Source: Okeania sp. SIO1I7
GTDB lineage: Bacteria; Cyanobacteriota; Cyanobacteriia; Cyanobacteriales; Microcoleaceae
Direction of reading: 5' to 3'
Assembly (NCBI GenBank): GCA_010672585.1
Contig: JAAHGF010000004.1
Coordinates: 257,580-321,579, forward strand
DNA length: 64,000 nt
Under the pieces are notes generated by a model. The model did not search any database. It was given only the letters and a program-made list of their open reading frames with translations, and was not told where the DNA came from. Every line of letters begins with the position of its first letter. Positions within the stretch are counted from its first letter, which is position 1. The position numbers and the translations under genes are program-made. Shown here piece after piece: positions 1 through 10,400 of the stretch.

Positions 1-1518
1 TTTAGAAGGAAAACTAGACATTGTAGCCCTCAAAGAAAGTATCAATCAAATCATCGCTCGCCATGAAACCCTCAGAACCAAATTTGCACAAATCAATGGT
101 ATCCCGACACAAATCATCAAACCACCCTTTGAACTCTCTCTTCCCACACAAGACCTGAGTAATTTAACACCCTCACAAACAACTACACAACTACAACATT
201 TTCTCTTATCAGCACGTCAACAACAATTCGACTTAGAACAGGACTTCCCCATCCAAGTCTTACTCCTGAAACTAGGAGCAACTGAACACATACTCCAAGT
301 AACATTACATCACATCGCCTCCGATGGTTGGTCACTAACCGTATTAGCCAAAGAACTATCAGCTCATTACACCGCAGCATTACAAAACCAACCATCCCCA
401 TTACCACAATTACCCATACAATACGCAGATTTTGCCCTGTGGCAGCGACAACATCTACAAGGTACAACCCTACAAACACAACTAGACTACTGGAAACAAA
501 AACTCCTAGGGTTACCCAAACTACAACTACCCATAGATTATCCCCGACCAGCCATCGAAACCTTCAAAGGAGCAAGTCAATCCCTGAGTTTATCTCCATC
601 ACTGACATCAAAATTAAAACAACTCACCCAACAACAGGGAGTGACTCTATTTATGACCCTATTAGCAGGGTTTAAAGTCTTACTCCATCGTTACAGCTCT
701 CAAGAGAGCATCTCTGTAGGTTCCCTAATAGCCAACCGCAACCGCAGTGAAATCGAAGGTTTGATAGGTTTCTTTGTCAACTCCCTGGTGATGTACACAG
801 ATCTGGGAGGAGAACCCAGTTTTACAGAAGTATTAAAGCGAGTGCGACAAACAGCAATCGAAGCTTATGCTCATCAAGACCTACCCTTTGAGAAACTGGT
901 AGAAGAATTGCAACCCGAACGTTCCCTGTCTCATAATCCCTTATTCCAGGTGATGTTTGCCCTACAGCAGAGCGAGTTAATTAATCCATCCTTCAGTCTG
1001 CCCAACTTAGAAGTGGGTTGGTATAAAGGGTCAGAGACTGAAGTAACAGTGCGAGTAGACTTAGAATTACATCTATGGCAAGAAGGAGAGGAAATAAATG
1101 GATACTGCGCTTATAATCGGGATTTATTTGCACCACAGACCATAAAACGAATGCTGACTCATTATGAAAACATATTAACAGCAGCAGTAGAAACTCCAGA
1201 GTTGCCAATTAATCTATTACCAATATTGAGTGGAACAGAACGGCAACAGTTGTTAGTGGGTTGGAACAAGACTCAGATAGATTACCCTACAAATAAATGT
1301 ATCCATGAGTTATTTGCAGCTCAGGTAGAGAAAACTCCAGAAGCAGTAGCATTGGTGTTTGAAGAACAAGAATTGACATATTCTCAGTTAAATAGCAAAG
1401 CTAATCAACTAGCACATGAACTACAAAGGTTGGGAGTAGCTCCAGAAGTGCTAGTGGGTATATGTGTTCAGCGTTCAGTAGAAATGGTGGTAGGATTATT
1501 AGCCATACTCAAGGCAGG
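1..1518 (+). repeat. 1.5-kb exact repeat, copy 1 (NRPS C/A region)
   Basis: Bases 1-1518 are identical to 7763-9280 (constant offset 7762); the first mismatch is at 1519/9281. The repeat covers most of the condensation domain and the start of the adenylation domain and continues past the left edge of the window. Beyond the break the copies are a mosaic of near-identical and diverged blocks, with the A-domain core (about 1850-2030) again nearly identical. Confidence 0.95.
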
Positions 1519-3229
1519 AGGTGCTTATGTGCCATTAGACCCTAACTATCCTCGTTCACGGTTGAGTCAAATCAAACAACAGGCTCAGTTACATTTGCTC
1601 TTAAGTGATTCTCAGTCTCAGTCTCAGTTACCAGGTACTGAAACATCTGTGATTTTGATTGACCAACACTTAGAAATCACTGCTGAACCATCAACGAATC
1701 CAGTAACTGATGTTAAACCCGAGAATTTGGCTTATGTGTTGTTTACATCGGGTTCCACTGGCAGACCAAAAGGTGTAGCGATTGAACATCGTAGTCCTGT
1801 GTGTCTGGTGTCTTGGGCTCAAACAGTCTTCGACAATGAACAATTATCAGGAGTGTTAGCTTCAACTTCCATTTGTTTTGACTTGTCTGTGTTTGAGTTG
1901 TTTGTGCCTTTAAGTTGTGGTGGAAAGGTGATTTTGGCAGAGAACGCTTTGTATTTGCCGAGTTTGCCTGGTGCGAAACAGGTGAGGTTGATTAATACTG
2001 TGCCTTCTGCAGCGAGGGAATTAATCAGAAGTAATGGTATTCCATCTGGTGTAGCTACAGTGAATTTAGCCGGAGAACCCTTAGACCAGGAACTGGTGAA
2101 TGCTTTGTATCAACAATCTACTATCAAAGCTGTTTACAATCTCTATGGACCAAGTGAGGATACAACCTATTCTACTTTTGCTCTGATGGAAACAGGTGTG
2201 TCACCGACTATTGGTCGCCCTATTGCTAATACTCAAACTTATATTTTAGATGCTCAAAAGCAGCCTGTATCTGTGGGTGTGGCAGGAGAATTGCATCTGG
2301 CCGGACTTGGGTTAGCACGGGGGTACTTAAATCAACCAGAATTAACTCAGGAAAAATTTATTTCTCACCCATTTAGTGAGGTGTCTGATGCGAAGGTCTA
2401 TAAAACAGGAGATTTAGCTCGGTATTTGTCTGATGGTCAGATAGAATATCTGGGTAGGCTAGACCATCAGGTGAAAATTCGTGGTTTTAGGATTGAAATC
2501 GGGGAAATTGAAACTGTTCTGCGTCAAAATCCCACAGTGAAGGAAACTGTTGTGGTAGCCTGGTCAGAGCAAGTAGGTGAGCAACGTTTGTTTGCTTATA
2601 TTGTGCCGGAAGTGGAAAATCTTAGTAGTGAAGACCAACAGCTAATAGAAACTCAAGTTAGCGAGCATAAATCTTTGGTTTATGAGAATGGTCAGCAACT
2701 GATACCACAATGGAAGCAGTATTTGTTGGAGCGGTTGCCAGAGTATATGGTGCCTTCTGGGTATGTGGTGTTGTCACAATTACCACTTACTCCTAATGGT
2801 AAGGTAGACCGTAAGGCTTTGCCTGTTCCTGAAACTGTTGATAAATATTTATCAACAGCTTATGTTATACCTCAGACGGAGACAGAGCGGCAAATTGCCA
2901 ATATCTGGCAAGAAGTGCTGAAGGTAGAAAAAGTAGGAATTTATGATAATTTCTTTGAACTCGGAGGTCATTCATTACTTCTAATGCAGGTTCTGACAAA
3001 ATTACAAGAAATATATACACACAAAACATCAATAGTTGAACTGTTTCAGTATCCAACTATCTCTACTTTGTCAAAACACTTAATTAACAAGTTGAAAAAG
3101 GAACAAGTACATGATTCTCCAACTACTGACCAATCAAAGAGTAAACGAAGCGCTAGGAAAGCTTCAATGAAACAGCAACAGGAACAAAGACAACAAAGAC
3201 AACAACATCGTCAAAAGAAATCAAAGTAA
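2..3229 (+). CDS. NRPS module C-A-PCP (5' partial)
   Basis: Nonribosomal peptide synthetase extending left of the window; the frame is open from base 2, so an ATG at 641 is not the start. Order seen: condensation domain (HHIASDG at about base 310), adenylation domain (LFTSGSTGRPKG near base 1740; FDLSVFE; NLYGPSEDTTY; NGKVDRKALP), then a carrier domain (FFELGGHSLL). The pocket residues read D-L-F-N-N-A-L-T-Y, which I recall as an Ala code in cyanobacterial synthetases. After the carrier comes an odd Gln/Arg/Lys-rich tail of about 50 residues, possibly a docking tail. Where NRPS 2 (7446) has an inserted methyltransferase this A domain has only a short linker. The PKS gene starts 15 bp downstream, so the two act in one assembly line. 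The substrate call is inference. Confidence 0.95.
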   Translation, partial: LEGKLDIVALKESINQIIARHETLRTKFAQINGIPTQIIKPPFELSLPTQDLSNLTPSQTTTQLQHFLLSARQQQFDLEQDFPIQVLLLKLGATEHILQVTLHHIASDGWSLTVLAKELSAHYTAALQNQPSPLPQLPIQYADFALWQRQHLQGTTLQTQLDYWKQKLLGLPKLQLPIDYPRPAIETFKGASQSLSLSPSLTSKLKQLTQQQGVTLFMTLLAGFKVLLHRYSSQESISVGSLIANRNRSEIEGLIGFFVNSLVMYTDLGGEPSFTEVLKRVRQTAIEAYAHQDLPFEKLVEELQPERSLSHNPLFQVMFALQQSELINPSFSLPNLEVGWYKGSETEVTVRVDLELHLWQEGEEINGYCAYNRDLFAPQTIKRMLTHYENILTAAVETPELPINLLPILSGTERQQLLVGWNKTQIDYPTNKCIHELFAAQVEKTPEAVALVFEEQELTYSQLNSKANQLAHELQRLGVAPEVLVGICVQRSVEMVVGLLAILKAGGAYVPLDPNYPRSRLSQIKQQAQLHLLLSDSQSQSQLPGTETSVILIDQHLEITAEPSTNPVTDVKPENLAYVLFTSGSTGRPKGVAIEHRSPVCLVSWAQTVFDNEQLSGVLASTSICFDLSVFELFVPLSCGGKVILAENALYLPSLPGAKQVRLINTVPSAARELIRSNGIPSGVATVNLAGEPLDQELVNALYQQSTIKAVYNLYGPSEDTTYSTFALMETGVSPTIGRPIANTQTYILDAQKQPVSVGVAGELHLAGLGLARGYLNQPELTQEKFISHPFSEVSDAKVYKTGDLARYLSDGQIEYLGRLDHQVKIRGFRIEIGEIETVLRQNPTVKETVVVAWSEQVGEQRLFAYIVPEVENLSSEDQQLIETQVSEHKSLVYENGQQLIPQWKQYLLERLPEYMVPSGYVVLSQLPLTPNGKVDRKALPVPETVDKYLSTAYVIPQTETERQIANIWQEVLKVEKVGIYDNFFELGGHSLLLMQVLTKLQEIYTHKTSIVELFQYPTISTLSKHLINKLKKEQVHDSPTTDQSKSKRSARKASMKQQQEQRQQRQQHRQKKSK

Positions 3230-3243
3230 ATAAAGGATTAACT

Positions 3244-6200
3244 ATGAATCAAATGACTACTACAAATATTGATAGTTCAGCGATCGCTATTATCGGTATA
3301 TCTGGTCGCTTTCCCAATGCTAAAGATATTGATACTTTCTGGAAAAATTTACAAGAGGGTGTCGAATCAATTTCTTTTTTCTCTGAACAGGAGCTACTAC
3401 AGGAGGGGATAGACTCCTCATGGTTCAAAAATACAAATTATGTCAGAGCAGGAGCTGTAATTTCAGATATTGATAAGTTTGATGCTCGTTTCTTTGGTTA
3501 TAACCCCAGAGAAGCTGAAATTATCGACCCACAACAGCGCCTATTTCTAGAATGTGCTTGTGAAGCTCTAGAAGTTGCTGGTTATGATTCACAAACTTAC
3601 TCTGGTTTAATTGGAGTTTATGCAGGTATCAGTGATAACAGTTACGAGCGTAACAATATTTATCCCCATTTTCAAACTTCAGAACCAGGGAAAACTTTCC
3701 AATTTTCTCTGGCAAGTAGTCCTGGTTTTTTGTCAACACGAGTTTCTTACAAACTCAATTTAACCGGACCGAGTATGACTGTGCAAACTGCCTGTTCTAC
3801 TTCTTTAGTTGCAGTGCATCTAGCTTGCCAAAGTTTACTTAATGGTGAATGTGACATGGCTTTAGCAGGTGGTGTTTCAATTTTTGTTCCCCACAAAACA
3901 GGTTATTTATATGAAGAAGGGATGGTTCAGTCTCCAGATGGACACTGCCGAGCCTTTGATGCCAATGCTAAAGGAACCGTAGGTGGTAATGGTCTGGGGA
4001 TTGTGGTTTTGAAAAGATTAGAAGATGCGATCGCATCTGGGGACTATATTTATGCTACGATCAAGGGTTCTGCTGTCAACAATGATGGTTCGTCTAAAGT
4101 TGGTTATACTGCTCCTAGTGTAGAAGGTCAAGCAGCAGTTATTTCTGAAGCACAGTCAATAGCTGGAATTGACCCTGAAACAATTAGTTACATAGAAGCT
4201 CACGGAACAGGAACTCCTCTGGGAGACCCGATTGAAATTGCAGCTTTAGCAAAAGTCTTTCAGGAGACTACAGAAAAAAAAGGCTTTTGTGGAATTGGTT
4301 CGCTGAAAACTAACATTGGACATCTAGATGCAGCAGCGGGAGTTGCTGGTTTAATCAAAACTGCTTTAGCTCTAAAATATAAGCAGTTGCCACCTAGCCT
4401 AAACTTTGAAACACCAAATCCTAATATTGATTTTTCTAATAGCCCTTTCTACGTTAACACTACTCTTTCGGAATGGAAGACAAATGGAACACCCCGTCGT
4501 GCTGGAGTAAGTTCTTTTGGTATTGGTGGTACAAATGTTCATGCTGTTCTTGAAGAAGCTCCTACTTTAGAAGAATCCTCAAAATCTCGACCTTGGCAAT
4601 TGTTGATGCTTTCTGCTAAAACAAATTCAGCTTTAGAAACGGCAACTAGCAACCTGGTTACACACTTGAAACAGCATCCAGAAATTAATATTGCTGATGT
4701 TGCTTATACTCTGCAAGTAGGTCGTACAGCATTTGCCCATCGCCGGATTTTAGTTTGCCAAGAGATAGATGATGCTCTGAAAGCACTTTCGGACTCAGAA
4801 AACCAATTGGTTTTAACTCACTACGAAGAACCAACCGAGCGACCTGTAGTGTTCATGTTTTCAGGTCAAGGATCGCAATATGTAAATATGGCCTGGGAAT
4901 TATACCAAACAGAACCAACATTCCGCGCTCAGGTAGATATTTGCTCAGAATTGCTGAACCCTCACTTAGGAATTGACCTGCGCTACATCCTTTATCCAGA
5001 AACACAACAGACACCAGCAACATCCAAACTTCAAGATACGGCGATCGCTCAGTCAGCAATTTTTGTGGTTTCTTATGCTTTGGCAATTTTATGGCAAGAG
5101 TGGGGTGTGTCTCCTCAAGGAATGATTGGTCATAGCATTGGGGAATATGTGGCAGCAACTCTAGCTGGTGTGTTTTCTTTGGAAGATGTCTTAGCTCTAG
5201 TGGCTACACGGGGTAAACTCATGCAACAACAGCCACCAGGAGCAATGCTGGCTGTATCTCTTTCAGAACAGGAGTGCCAAACTCTTCTAGGTAATCAACT
5301 GTCCCTAGCGGTATGCAACGGGTTATCTCAATGTGTTATTTCTGGTCCAACCGAGGCGATCGATACCCTGGAACAGCAGTTATTAGAAAAAGGAGTAGAA
5401 TCTCGTCGTCTCCATACCTCCCATGCTTTTCATTCCCAAATGATGGAGCCAGTTATAGAGCCATTTATAAAGTATGTCAAACAACTATCTTTGCATCCTC
5501 CACAAATTCCTTACATTTCTAATGTTACAGGTACTTGGATTACAGCAGAGCAAGCAACTGACCCTGAATATTGGGGTAAGCATTTACGACAAACAGTCCG
5601 TTTTGCTGATGGTCTCCAAGAGTTATTGACAGAAGCAAATAATATCTTATTAGAAGTGGGACCAGGGCGCACATTGACAACATTAGCAAAACGGTATACT
5701 GGGGTTAAAGAGCAAGTAATTCTGTCTTCAGTTCGCCATCCTCAAGACTCTCAATCTGATGTAGCTTTCTTATTGAAGACATTAGGTCAACTTTGGCTTC
5801 ATGGTCTTGAGATAGATTGGTCAAGATTTTCTACCCATGAACAGCGACATCGCCTACCCTTACCTACCTATCCTTTTGAAAAGCAGCGCTATTGGATAGA
5901 AGCACCAAAATCGGCAAATTTATCAGAACAACCTATATCTATAGCAGGAGAACTTTGGAAATCACTGATTGAGGAAGGTAGCAGTCATGCAAGTGCTGGT
6001 CTTTTAGAAGTGGAACAATCAATCGATCTTGACTTCCAAGAACAGTTAGAGAGTTTATGCACTGAATTGATGAATTCAGTTCTCAGGGGTTTAGGTGCTT
6101 TTAGCAATCCTTCTGACAAGTATTCTCTGGAGCAATTATTAGAAAAATGTCAGATTACACCGTATTATCAGCAATTGTTGTCTCAATGGTTAACAGTGCT

Positions 6201-7449
6201 GGTAGAGAGAGGCAAACTAAAACAAGAACAGGAACTTTTTACTGATTTGATACCTGGTTCTGAAGACTTTATTCATAAACTGTTAGGAGAACAAGGATTA
6301 AGTGACAAATTGCCAGAACATTTTCTGGCAGAAAACATAGATACTTATATCGAAAACCTTGTCTGCTTTTTTAAAGGGGAAAAAGAACCCAAGGAACTTT
6401 TAACATCTTTTTGGCAAAAAGTTCCACAAAAACCCTTATGGATGGATTATTTCAGTGCCATAATGCGAGCTAGCATTGAACAAATAGTAAAATTTTTACC
6501 ACCATCTGTCAATCTGAGAATATTGGAAGTTGGAGGTGGTACGGGTGGTGCTACTAGAGAAGTATTACCAATCTTACCAGTCAATCAAACCAACTATGTT
6601 TTTACCGATGCTGGTCTTTACTTTATACGCAAAGCTCAACAGGAGTTTGAAGCTTATCCTTTTGTTGAATATTCTACCCTGGATATTGAGAAGGCTCCTA
6701 ATACTCAAGGGTACTCCAATCACAGCTTTGATGTAGTAATAGCTTTCAATGTGTTGCATGCAACCCAGAATGTAGGAGAATCTCTTAATAATGTTCATTC
6801 TCTTTTGGCTCCTGGTGGGATTTTAATTCTCTGGGAAATAACTCAACCATTTCTTGAGTTTTGTGTTTTTGATGGTTTCTTAATGAATCCTGTGGCAGAT
6901 GGACAACGCAATCAAGGAAATCCTTTTTTATCCAAGGAGCAGTGGCAAGAACATTTACACACTCATGGGTTTGTCAAGGTGGATGTTTTCCCGGATATTC
7001 CGGTTGCTCATCAAAATATTATAGTGGCTCAAGTTGACTCAGTAGCAACTACACCTTCAGCTTTTACTACAACAGTTGATTCAAAAACGGAAAAGGTTTT
7101 TAAACAAAAGCATTCACGACCTGAATTGAAGAGTAACTATATTGCACCTCGGAATAAAATAGAGCAAACCATTGCTGATATTTGGCAAGAATATTTTGGC
7201 ATAGAAGAGGTAGGTATCTACGATGACTTTTTTGAATTGGGTGGAGATTCCTTATTAGGAGCTCAAGTTCTATCTCGGATCAGAAAAATATTGTCAGTGG
7301 AGTTACCCCAGGATAAACTTTTCGAGAAGCCAGATATAGCAAGTTTGGCAGAGGAAATAGAGACATTATTGATAGTTGTACAAAATGTTCTCCCAAATGC
7401 TGGAGAAACTTCTGTTAAACAAGAGGATGAGGAAAGAGGTGAACTATGA
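3244..7449 (+). CDS. Type I PKS: KS-AT-cMT-ACP
   Basis: Modular polyketide synthase of 1401 aa that extends the chain from the upstream NRPS by one C2 unit. KS about 12-430 with Cys184 (TACSTS), His320 (EAHGTG) and His360 (NIGH). AT about 535-860 with GHSIGEY (Ser631) and HAFHS near 727, the usual malonyl signature. A C-methyltransferase with LEVGGGTGG near 1094, and an ACP with GGDSLLG (Ser1336). No ketoreductase, dehydratase or enoylreductase is visible, so the beta-carbon should stay a ketone while the alpha-carbon is methylated once or twice from SAM. The stop overlaps the next NRPS by 4 bp (ATGA), indicating translational coupling. Domain calls are firm; the methylation number is not readable from sequence. 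Confidence 0.96.
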   Translation: MNQMTTTNIDSSAIAIIGISGRFPNAKDIDTFWKNLQEGVESISFFSEQELLQEGIDSSWFKNTNYVRAGAVISDIDKFDARFFGYNPREAEIIDPQQRLFLECACEALEVAGYDSQTYSGLIGVYAGISDNSYERNNIYPHFQTSEPGKTFQFSLASSPGFLSTRVSYKLNLTGPSMTVQTACSTSLVAVHLACQSLLNGECDMALAGGVSIFVPHKTGYLYEEGMVQSPDGHCRAFDANAKGTVGGNGLGIVVLKRLEDAIASGDYIYATIKGSAVNNDGSSKVGYTAPSVEGQAAVISEAQSIAGIDPETISYIEAHGTGTPLGDPIEIAALAKVFQETTEKKGFCGIGSLKTNIGHLDAAAGVAGLIKTALALKYKQLPPSLNFETPNPNIDFSNSPFYVNTTLSEWKTNGTPRRAGVSSFGIGGTNVHAVLEEAPTLEESSKSRPWQLLMLSAKTNSALETATSNLVTHLKQHPEINIADVAYTLQVGRTAFAHRRILVCQEIDDALKALSDSENQLVLTHYEEPTERPVVFMFSGQGSQYVNMAWELYQTEPTFRAQVDICSELLNPHLGIDLRYILYPETQQTPATSKLQDTAIAQSAIFVVSYALAILWQEWGVSPQGMIGHSIGEYVAATLAGVFSLEDVLALVATRGKLMQQQPPGAMLAVSLSEQECQTLLGNQLSLAVCNGLSQCVISGPTEAIDTLEQQLLEKGVESRRLHTSHAFHSQMMEPVIEPFIKYVKQLSLHPPQIPYISNVTGTWITAEQATDPEYWGKHLRQTVRFADGLQELLTEANNILLEVGPGRTLTTLAKRYTGVKEQVILSSVRHPQDSQSDVAFLLKTLGQLWLHGLEIDWSRFSTHEQRHRLPLPTYPFEKQRYWIEAPKSANLSEQPISIAGELWKSLIEEGSSHASAGLLEVEQSIDLDFQEQLESLCTELMNSVLRGLGAFSNPSDKYSLEQLLEKCQITPYYQQLLSQWLTVLVERGKLKQEQELFTDLIPGSEDFIHKLLGEQGLSDKLPEHFLAENIDTYIENLVCFFKGEKEPKELLTSFWQKVPQKPLWMDYFSAIMRASIEQIVKFLPPSVNLRILEVGGGTGGATREVLPILPVNQTNYVFTDAGLYFIRKAQQEFEAYPFVEYSTLDIEKAPNTQGYSNHSFDVVIAFNVLHATQNVGESLNNVHSLLAPGGILILWEITQPFLEFCVFDGFLMNPVADGQRNQGNPFLSKEQWQEHLHTHGFVKVDVFPDIPVAHQNIIVAQVDSVATTPSAFTTTVDSKTEKVFKQKHSRPELKSNYIAPRNKIEQTIADIWQEYFGIEEVGIYDDFFELGGDSLLGAQVLSRIRKILSVELPQDKLFEKPDIASLAEEIETLLIVVQNVLPNAGETSVKQEDEERGEL

Positions 7450-10400
7450 AAACTACCAAGCAATTATTGTCTGAACTTAGCGATTTAGGGGTTAAGCTTT
7501 GGGTTGAGAAAGAACGCCTACAATACAGTGCTCCAAAAGGAAAGATGACATCTATTCTACGAGCTGAGTTGGTTGAGCGGAAGGCGGAAATACTAATACT
7601 TCTGCGTCAAGCTCAACAAGGTACTAATACTGATGAAAACTCTATCAAACCAATTAAGCGAGACAGCAACACCCTACCATTATCATTTGCCCAACAAAGG
7701 CTCTGGTTTATCGAAAAAACAGGGGTAAGTCGTAATGCTTACAATGTATCCTTGACCTTAAGTTTAGAAGGAAAACTAGACATTGTAGCCCTCAAAGAAA
7801 GTATCAATCAAATCATCGCTCGCCATGAAACCCTCAGAACCAAATTTGCACAAATCAATGGTATCCCGACACAAATCATCAAACCACCCTTTGAACTCTC
7901 TCTTCCCACACAAGACCTGAGTAATTTAACACCCTCACAAACAACTACACAACTACAACATTTTCTCTTATCAGCACGTCAACAACAATTCGACTTAGAA
8001 CAGGACTTCCCCATCCAAGTCTTACTCCTGAAACTAGGAGCAACTGAACACATACTCCAAGTAACATTACATCACATCGCCTCCGATGGTTGGTCACTAA
8101 CCGTATTAGCCAAAGAACTATCAGCTCATTACACCGCAGCATTACAAAACCAACCATCCCCATTACCACAATTACCCATACAATACGCAGATTTTGCCCT
8201 GTGGCAGCGACAACATCTACAAGGTACAACCCTACAAACACAACTAGACTACTGGAAACAAAAACTCCTAGGGTTACCCAAACTACAACTACCCATAGAT
8301 TATCCCCGACCAGCCATCGAAACCTTCAAAGGAGCAAGTCAATCCCTGAGTTTATCTCCATCACTGACATCAAAATTAAAACAACTCACCCAACAACAGG
8401 GAGTGACTCTATTTATGACCCTATTAGCAGGGTTTAAAGTCTTACTCCATCGTTACAGCTCTCAAGAGAGCATCTCTGTAGGTTCCCTAATAGCCAACCG
8501 CAACCGCAGTGAAATCGAAGGTTTGATAGGTTTCTTTGTCAACTCCCTGGTGATGTACACAGATCTGGGAGGAGAACCCAGTTTTACAGAAGTATTAAAG
8601 CGAGTGCGACAAACAGCAATCGAAGCTTATGCTCATCAAGACCTACCCTTTGAGAAACTGGTAGAAGAATTGCAACCCGAACGTTCCCTGTCTCATAATC
8701 CCTTATTCCAGGTGATGTTTGCCCTACAGCAGAGCGAGTTAATTAATCCATCCTTCAGTCTGCCCAACTTAGAAGTGGGTTGGTATAAAGGGTCAGAGAC
8801 TGAAGTAACAGTGCGAGTAGACTTAGAATTACATCTATGGCAAGAAGGAGAGGAAATAAATGGATACTGCGCTTATAATCGGGATTTATTTGCACCACAG
8901 ACCATAAAACGAATGCTGACTCATTATGAAAACATATTAACAGCAGCAGTAGAAACTCCAGAGTTGCCAATTAATCTATTACCAATATTGAGTGGAACAG
9001 AACGGCAACAGTTGTTAGTGGGTTGGAACAAGACTCAGATAGATTACCCTACAAATAAATGTATCCATGAGTTATTTGCAGCTCAGGTAGAGAAAACTCC
9101 AGAAGCAGTAGCATTGGTGTTTGAAGAACAAGAATTGACATATTCTCAGTTAAATAGCAAAGCTAATCAACTAGCACATGAACTACAAAGGTTGGGAGTA
9201 GCTCCAGAAGTGCTAGTGGGTATATGTGTTCAGCGTTCAGTAGAAATGGTGGTAGGATTATTAGCCATACTCAAGGCAGGTGGTGCTTATGTGCCATTAG
9301 ACCCCAACTATCCTCGTTCACGGTTGAGTCAAATCAAACAACAGGCTCAATTGCATCTGCTGTTAACTGATTCTCAGTCTCAGTATCAGTTGCCAGGTAC
9401 TGAAACATCTGTGATTTTGATTGATAAATATTTGGAAGTGAGTGTTAATCCATCCACGAATCCAGTAACTGATGTGAAACCCGAGAATTTGGCTTATGTA
9501 TTGTTTACGTCAGGTTCAACAGGGATACCTAAAGGTGTAGGGATTGAACACAGTAGTGCAGTGTCTCTATGTTATTGGGCGAAAACAGTATTTAGGGATG
9601 AGGAGTTATCAGGGGTGTTAGCTTCAACTTCCATTTGTTTTGACTTGTCTGTGTTTGAGTTGTTTGTGCCGTTAAGTTGTGGTGGAAAGGTGATTTTGGC
9701 AGAGAACGCTTTGTATTTGCCGAGTTTGCCTGGTGCGAAACAGGTGAGGTTAATTAATACTGTGCCTTCTGCAGCGAGGGAATTAATTAGAAGCAATGGT
9801 ATTCCATCTAGTGTAGCTACAGTTAATTTAGCCGGAGAACCTTTAGACCAGCAATTGGTGGATGCTTTGTATGAAAAGTCTACGATAAAGGCTGTTTATA
9901 ATCTTTATGGACCAAGTGAGGATACAACTTATTCTACTTTTGCTTTGATGGAAACAGGTGTGTCACCGACGATAGGTAGGCCAATTGGTAATACTAAAGC
10001 TTATATTTTAGATTCCACGGGGGAGCCGGTACCTGTGGGTGTGGTAGGAGAATTGCATCTGACGGGGTCTGGGTTGGCACGAGGGTACTTAAATCAACCG
10101 GAATTAACTGAGGAAAAATTCATTGCTGACCCATTTAGTGAGTCTGGTGATGGGAGGGTTTATAAAACAGGAGATTTAGCCAGGTATTTGTGTGATGGTC
10201 AGATAGAATATTTGGGTAGGGTAGACCATCAGGTTAAAATTCGCGGTTTTAGGATTGAGATTGGGGAAATTGAAACGGTTTTGCGTCAAAATAAGACAGT
10301 GAAGGAAACTGTGGTGGTAGCCAGGGAAGAGCAATCAGGGGACAAACGTTTGTGGGCTTATATTGTCCCGGAAGTTGAAAATACTAAGAGCGATCGCTCA

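Noticed and set aside
183-675. Open frames inside the NRPS C domain on both strands, repeated at 7945-8437
   Set aside because: They are shadows of the condensation domain and are duplicated only because the coding sequence is duplicated.
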